A stretch of DNA of 36,230 nucleotides, taken from assembly GCA_964526035.1 (NCBI GenBank), contig CAZGKE010000020.1, positions 1-36,230 of the forward strand. Direction: 5' to 3'. Positions 32,409 through 36,230 of the stretch are shown one piece after another. The position numbers and the translations under genes were made by a program. Position 1 is the stretch's first letter, and each line of letters opens with the position of its first letter. The notes below the pieces were generated by a model, which did not search any database, had not been told where the DNA came from, and saw only the letters and a list, made by a program, of their open reading frames with translations. This DNA is from DAOMOD01 sp964526035 (GTDB lineage Bacteria > Pseudomonadota > Gammaproteobacteria > Xanthomonadales > BPKI01).

Positions 32409-33266
32409 ATGACGACCCCCACCGCTGCCGCAAGCGGTGCGGGCCTCGGACTGCGGCGGGCCCTGCTGGGTCCGCTGCAGGACGCGGCGCCCGATGCCGT
32501 TGATTTCGTCGAAGTTGCACCGGAGAACTGGATCGGCGTGGGCGGTCGACTGAGACGCGGATTTCGCGCCGTCGTCGACAAATACCCGCTGTTTTGTCAC
32601 GGCCTGTCGCTGTCTCTCGGCGGACCCGCGCCGCTCGACGAGACCTTCCTGGCGCGGGTGCGCCGCTTTCTCGACGAGTACCAGGTGCGTTGCTACTCCG
32701 AGCACCTGTCCTATTGCGGTGACGATGCCCACCTCTACGACCTGATGCCGATCCCCTTCACCGAGGCGGCTGTACATCACACCGCGGCGCGCATTCGCCG
32801 CACCCAGGACATCGTCGGCCGCCGCATCGCGGTGGAGAACGTGTCCTATTACGCCGCGCCCGGCGCGGAGATGTCCGAGATCGAGTTCATTCGCGCGGTG
32901 CTCGACGAGGCCGATTGCGAGCTGCTTCTCGACGTCAACAACATCTACGTGAACAGCGTCAACCACCGCTACGATGCGGTCCAGTTCCTGGAGGCCCTGC
33001 CCGGTGAGCGCATCGCCTATGTGCATGTGGCCGGCCACTACAACGAAGCTCCCGACCTGATCGTCGACACCCATGGCGCCGCGGTGATCGATCCGGTATG
33101 GAAGCTGCTGGCGCATGCCTATCGCGCCTTCGGCTCACTGCCGACCCTGGTCGAGCGCGACTTCAACATTCCGCCCATGGCCGAGCTGCTGGGCGAAGTG
33201 GACACCGTGCGCCGCCTGCAGTCGGAGCACGCCGTGGTCGACCAGCGCCATGTCGCCAGCGCCTGA
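32409..33266 (+). CDS. DUF692 (MNIO) RiPP maturase BufB1/HvfB
   Basis: A 285-residue TIM-barrel multinuclear non-heme iron-dependent oxidative enzyme. Likely metal ligands, by alignment with the MbnB group, are H64 (CHGLSL), E98-H99 (SEHLSY), E143-N144 (VENVSYY), D175/N177 (LLLDVNNIYVNS), H206/H210 (HVAGH), D220/H222 (DTHG) and E249 (VERDFN). These enzymes use a two- or three-iron site and O2 to rebuild Cys into a heterocycle. Starts 16 bases after bufA1; a weak hairpin (32421-32438) covers the first codons. It overlaps bufC1 by 17 bases, giving tight coupling. Confidence 0.93.
   Translation: MTTPTAAASGAGLGLRRALLGPLQDAAPDAVDFVEVAPENWIGVGGRLRRGFRAVVDKYPLFCHGLSLSLGGPAPLDETFLARVRRFLDEYQVRCYSEHLSYCGDDAHLYDLMPIPFTEAAVHHTAARIRRTQDIVGRRIAVENVSYYAAPGAEMSEIEFIRAVLDEADCELLLDVNNIYVNSVNHRYDAVQFLEALPGERIAYVHVAGHYNEAPDLIVDTHGAAVIDPVWKLLAHAYRAFGSLPTLVERDFNIPPMAELLGEVDTVRRLQSEHAVVDQRHVASA
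32421..32438 (+). promoter_or_regulatory. Hairpin at the start of bufB1
   Basis: ACCGCT 32421-32426 pairs with AGCGGT 32433-32438 in the fifth to tenth codons of bufB1. It could lower maturase translation or attenuate transcription relative to the precursor; this is inference. Confidence 0.35.
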
Positions 33267-34005
33267 AGCGTTCCAGCGCGTGCAGTACGGCTTTGCCGCC
33301 CATCTGCGTGATCCGCAGGCGAATGCGCCGCCCGAGGGTATCGAAGACCGGCGCATGCAGATCTACCGCGACCTCTTCATCAACAGCATGGAGGGTCTGT
33401 TGCGCGGCAACTTCCCAGTGCTGCACCGCCTGCTCGAGGGCCCGCGCTGGAAGCGCCTGGTGCGCGAGTTCTACGCCCACCATCCCTGCCACACGCCGCT
33501 GTTTCCCGAAATCGCGCGTGAATTCCTGCGATTCCTGGAGGGTCGCGAAGAGTCCGAGCTGCCGTTCATGCTGGAGCTTGCCCACTACGAGTGGGTGGAG
33601 CTGGCGCTGGCCATCGATGAAACCGAACTGGACGACATCCCGCATCAGCGCGACGGCGATCTGCTTGCTGGCATACCGGTGGTGAACCCGCTCGCCTGGC
33701 CGCTGCTGTACCGGTTCCCGGTGCAACGCATCCGTCCCGATTTTCAGCCGCTGGAAGCGCCGGAACAGCCCACCGGATTGCTGGTGATCCGTGGTCGCGA
33801 CGACGAAGTACGCTTCATGGAGGCCTCGCCATTGACCTTGCGCCTGGTCGAGCGCCTGAACGAGACGCCGGAGTTCTGCGGTCGCGAGCACCTTCGCCTT
33901 CTCGCCGTCGAGCTTGGGCAGCCCGAAGAGGCGCTGCAAGGGCCCGGCGCACAGATGCTTGAGCGGCTGCGCCAGCGCGAGGCGATTCTCGGGGTTGCGC
34001 CTTGA
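33250..34005 (+). CDS. DUF2063 RiPP maturation partner BufC1/HvfC
   Basis: A 251-residue protein. The N-terminal DUF2063 domain shows MQIYRDLFINSMEGLLRGNFPVLHRLLEG, the typical Y-R-x-L/F-x-N-x3-x-L...FP core, followed by a mixed alpha/beta domain. In related systems it binds the MNIO enzyme and guides the precursor to the active site. It starts at the ATG at 33250, inside the bufB1 3' end. CCTTGA at the stop pairs with TCAAGG (34015-34020) as a weak terminator. No DoxX-type membrane gene follows, unlike in some bufferin operons. Confidence 0.9.
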   Translation: MSPAPEAFQRVQYGFAAHLRDPQANAPPEGIEDRRMQIYRDLFINSMEGLLRGNFPVLHRLLEGPRWKRLVREFYAHHPCHTPLFPEIAREFLRFLEGREESELPFMLELAHYEWVELALAIDETELDDIPHQRDGDLLAGIPVVNPLAWPLLYRFPVQRIRPDFQPLEAPEQPTGLLVIRGRDDEVRFMEASPLTLRLVERLNETPEFCGREHLRLLAVELGQPEEALQGPGAQMLERLRQREAILGVAP

Positions 34006-34028
34006 GAATCGCGTTCAAGGTGCGAAAA

Positions 34029-34164
34029 CCCTGAGGCCGGCGCAGCCGGATCGACATTTCCACAACCGTTCGTGGTGAGGAAGCCCTGAGGCCGGCGCAG
34101 CCGGATCGACGTTTCCACAACCGTTCGTGGTGAGGAAGCCCTGAGGCCGGCGCAGCCGGATCGA
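34029..34164. repeat. 55-bp tandem repeat (2.5 copies)
   Basis: Units start at 34029 and 34084, differ at one position, and are followed by a partial third at 34139-34164. Each contains a 26-base module (CCCTGAGGCCGGCG...) shared with 10281-10306, plus CCGTTCGTGGTGAGGA. The near identity suggests recent duplication. Confidence 0.9.
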
Positions 34165-34295
34165 TGGGCTGTCTCGAACCACCTGCGATGCGCTCACGGC
34201 ATTCGAATCAAAGCACGCGGAGAACCTGGGCGCGTGGTTCGAGACGCCCTTTCGATCGCGATTCGCGCGCCTCAATGGCTCCTCACCACGAACGG
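34066..34295. repeat. Nested compound inverted repeat
   Basis: Outer arms: CCGTTCGTGGTGAGGA at 34066-34081 (and 34121-34136) with its reverse complement at 34280-34295. Inner arms: GTCTCGAACCAC 34171-34182 with GTGGTTCGAGAC 34234-34245. The whole could fold into a long cruciform. No coding frame inside is convincing, so it may be a miniature mobile-type element, though no target duplication was identified. Confidence 0.75.
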
Positions 34296-34331
34296 GGGTT
34301 GAGGGGCGACGCGGAGTTCCCGGACGGGACG

Positions 34332-34384
34332 GTGCCGGTCAAGCCCGGCACTACAAGAGCCGGTCAGGTTGGCGAAACCGGCTC
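34332..34384. repeat. Pair of REP/SMAG-like hairpins
   Basis: GTGCCGG 34332-34338 pairs with CCGGCAC 34345-34351, and GAGCCGGT 34357-34364 with ACCGGCTC 34377-34384. A decayed copy of the CGGCGCAGCC module follows at about 34399-34426. The rest of 34385-34590 shows nothing else convincing. Confidence 0.65.
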
Positions 34385-34590
34385 GTGGCAATAGAGCCCG
34401 AGCCGGCGTAGCCACATCGAGATCTTCATGGCGCAATCGCAATTCAGGCTGGCGCGATCGTCGCTGCGCGGCTATCCTCCCGCGCCGCCGGGCGGGGATT
34501 CGTCGGCGGCGACCGTCTGATCGGTCTCAACCTTGTCTTCAAAATGAGGCGCACGCACCGGTGTTCGGTCGGTCGCGCCGGGGATTTCTC

Positions 34591-36222
34591 ATGCATTTGT
34601 GGATCATCTTGCTCATCGTTCTTGGCGCGGCCGTCGTGGTGCTCCGTAAACGCCGGGAATGGCAGACGCAGCATTACTTCGGCGAGATTGATCGCGTTCT
34701 TGCGTCGGCGTCGTCCTGGTTTGCCGGACTGGACCCGAGCGCCGTGCGCGTATTTCACCGCGGAGTTGGACTGAAGCGCCTGGCCTGGGCGGGCGGGCTG
34801 GCCGGTGTGGTCGCGCGCAGCGGCGATCATCTGCGGCTGGTCTTCATCGACAGCGATGGCAACAGCCGTCGCTTCGAGTTGCCTGTGACATCGACCACGC
34901 CCAGCCTGATGGCCCCGGACCAGCTCAGTCTCGGACTGCCGACTCTGCTGCGCCTCGACGACGGCAAGCGCGAAGTGCATTTCGCAGCCGTCGACGACGA
35001 AGGTGAATGCGATGGGGAAACCACCCATGCGCTGGCCATCAAGCTTTTCCCGCAGGCCCGTTCGCTGCGCGAGCAGCGCAGTTCGGCAGCGGTGGCCGCG
35101 ATTCGCGCGCTGCTCGCGCTGCCGTTTCTGGTGGCGGTGGGCGGACTGGTCTACTTCTCCAGCCAGCGTGCCGACAGCGGCGCCTATGCCGTTGCCGCCG
35201 CAGCGAACGGCGAGATCGCCCTGGCCAGCGAACAGCGGCTCTACGTGGTCGGTCCGGAAGGCGAGCTTCGTCAGTTCGGCCTTCGCGATTTCGGCATTCG
35301 CGGGCCGGTGACGCACATGGCGTACAGCGCGCAGGGCGAACTGCATCTTGCCGACAGTGCCAGCGGCTCGATATTTTCCTGCACCTACGGCGTCGGGGTC
35401 TGCATGCCCTTGCCCGAACACGACGCGGTCGACGGTCCGTTCGGCGAGGCGTTCCGCTTCACGTTTACGCCAGACGGCCGGTTCATCGTGGTGACCGATA
35501 CCTACACGCACGCCCTGGTGGTGGTGGACCGCGACGGAGACATTCTCGCCGAGTATGAGGTTGACGAAACCGGCCTTTGCCTGCCCAACGGCATCGCGTA
35601 CGGGCGCGACGGGCGTCTGTACGTGGCCGACAGCAACCACCTGCGCATCGTGTCCTTCGATCTTGGTGCGAACGGTCTTCGCGAGCGCGGCAGCCACGCC
35701 ACCGCATCGCAGGCCGCCGGTGAGTGCATCAGCCATACCGACAAACTGTCCGACGTGATGGAACGGGTGTCGAGTCTGCCCGGCATGCGCGACGACCGCG
35801 CGCGTCCGGTGGCGCTGGCACAGGATGGCGGCGGCCACTGGTGGGTCACGCTCAGCAACGTGCGCAGCGAGCCGGCGGATGTCGCCATGTTCAGCGAAGA
35901 CTGGAAGCGCGTGCAGCGCGTGGCAGGCCCTGAAGATCTCGACAGCTTTGCGCTGGCCGCCTTCAACGGCGGCGTGCTGGTGGCCGATGCCGGCCGCCAC
36001 GGGCTGCTGCGGGCCGGCGCGGACACTCTTGAAGCGCGCAGCTACGACAACGCCGCTTTCGCCGAGGCGATGGCGCAGGTCGCTTCCGCGGGCACGCGCA
36101 CCCAACTGCTGCGTCTGGCCATGGTCGGCGTGATGGCCCTGGTGCTGGGTGTCTTCCTGGTGATCTCTGCGCGTCGCACGACCGAACGCCTGGCGCAATT
36201 GCCGATACCGGCAGCTGATTGA
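34591..36222 (+). CDS. Membrane protein with NHL-like beta-propeller
   Basis: A 543-residue protein with three hydrophobic segments: the extreme N-terminus (MHLWIILLIVLGAAVVVL), the middle (about 172-192, ALLALPFLVAVGGLVYF) and near the C-terminus (LAMVGVMALVLGVFLVIS). After the second, repeats such as GRLYVADSNHLRIVSFDL and GELHLADSASGSIFSC are the NHL/SMP-30-like beta-propeller blades; with two flanking segments the propeller probably faces the periplasm. The first cytosol-facing part (about 25-165) is unrecognised. The ATG at 34591 is preferred because the first helix begins there; the frame is open to 34369 but that part overlaps repeats. No function is known. Confidence 0.75.
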   Translation: MHLWIILLIVLGAAVVVLRKRREWQTQHYFGEIDRVLASASSWFAGLDPSAVRVFHRGVGLKRLAWAGGLAGVVARSGDHLRLVFIDSDGNSRRFELPVTSTTPSLMAPDQLSLGLPTLLRLDDGKREVHFAAVDDEGECDGETTHALAIKLFPQARSLREQRSSAAVAAIRALLALPFLVAVGGLVYFSSQRADSGAYAVAAAANGEIALASEQRLYVVGPEGELRQFGLRDFGIRGPVTHMAYSAQGELHLADSASGSIFSCTYGVGVCMPLPEHDAVDGPFGEAFRFTFTPDGRFIVVTDTYTHALVVVDRDGDILAEYEVDETGLCLPNGIAYGRDGRLYVADSNHLRIVSFDLGANGLRERGSHATASQAAGECISHTDKLSDVMERVSSLPGMRDDRARPVALAQDGGGHWWVTLSNVRSEPADVAMFSEDWKRVQRVAGPEDLDSFALAAFNGGVLVADAGRHGLLRAGADTLEARSYDNAAFAEAMAQVASAGTRTQLLRLAMVGVMALVLGVFLVISARRTTERLAQLPIPAAD

Positions 36223-36230
36223 GGGCCATC

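Noticed and set aside
34029..34164. Possible CRISPR array
   Set aside because: The 55-bp units are contiguous with no unique spacers and no cas genes are present.
34591..36222. DoxX-type membrane partner of the bufferin operon
   Set aside because: The downstream membrane protein has a beta-propeller and three hydrophobic segments, unlike the four-helix DoxX fold.

Overview
The window reads as a stretch of chromosome from a GC-rich gammaproteobacterium, most likely of the Xanthomonadales/Lysobacterales. The evidence is gene content (mfd with a CsiV-type neighbour, rsxE-nth, rlmJ), abundant REP-type hairpins of the GTAGGAGC...GCGAC kind, and compound intergenic repeats of a type common in that order. 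No rRNA, tRNA, phage, transposase or CRISPR array was seen. Nearly the whole window is coding; non-coding stretches over 300 bases (1-346, 10110-10663, 28939-29309, 34006-34590) are filled mostly with dispersed repeats.

Layout. 347-2724 (minus): a class III aminotransferase and a P-loop protein with a degenerate Walker A. 2926-4778 (plus): a DesK-type histidine kinase and its NarL/LuxR-type response regulator. 4938-6409: a secreted Gly/Tyr-rich protein and a phospholipid N-methyltransferase-like enzyme. 6411-10109 (minus): an FdhF/YdeP molybdopterin oxidoreductase, FdhD, and a secreted protein made of two copies of a Cys-containing domain. 10664-13709: a DUF1801 protein, a Tat/lipobox flavin amine oxidase and a class I glutamine amidotransferase. 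13767-18897 (minus): mfd, a lipoprotein and csiV. 19026-23825: a large exported Asp-box (BNR) protein ending in a choice-of-anchor-U-like domain and a terminal IFNDGFE tag, a GNAT acetyltransferase, a MmcQ/YjbR protein and rlmJ.

The most interesting part is 23.9-34.0 kb, which carries two copper-related modules. The first is a Cys/His-rich exported protein followed by a CusB adaptor (with an N-terminal heavy-metal-binding domain) and a CusA pump that keeps the three-methionine Cu(I)/Ag(I) site. The second, about 3 kb further on, is a three-gene bufferin/HvfABC-type RiPP operon: an exported precursor with eleven EGKCG motifs, a DUF692 (MNIO) multinuclear iron maturase and a DUF2063 partner. 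From studied homologues, the maturase and partner should convert EGKCG cysteines to copper-binding heterocycles before export, so export by Cus and periplasmic sequestration by the bufferin would be complementary. Between the modules lie rsxE-nth and an OprP/OprO-like porin with a strong tandem Pho box.

Other points of interest are a pair of inverted G-rich tracts (possible G-quadruplexes) with REPs between cusB and cusA, a 55-bp tandem repeat inside a nested inverted repeat just after the bufferin operon, a 9-copy 8-bp tandem repeat holding a stop codon, and likely leaderless promoters. All functional assignments are by reading motifs; no database search was possible.
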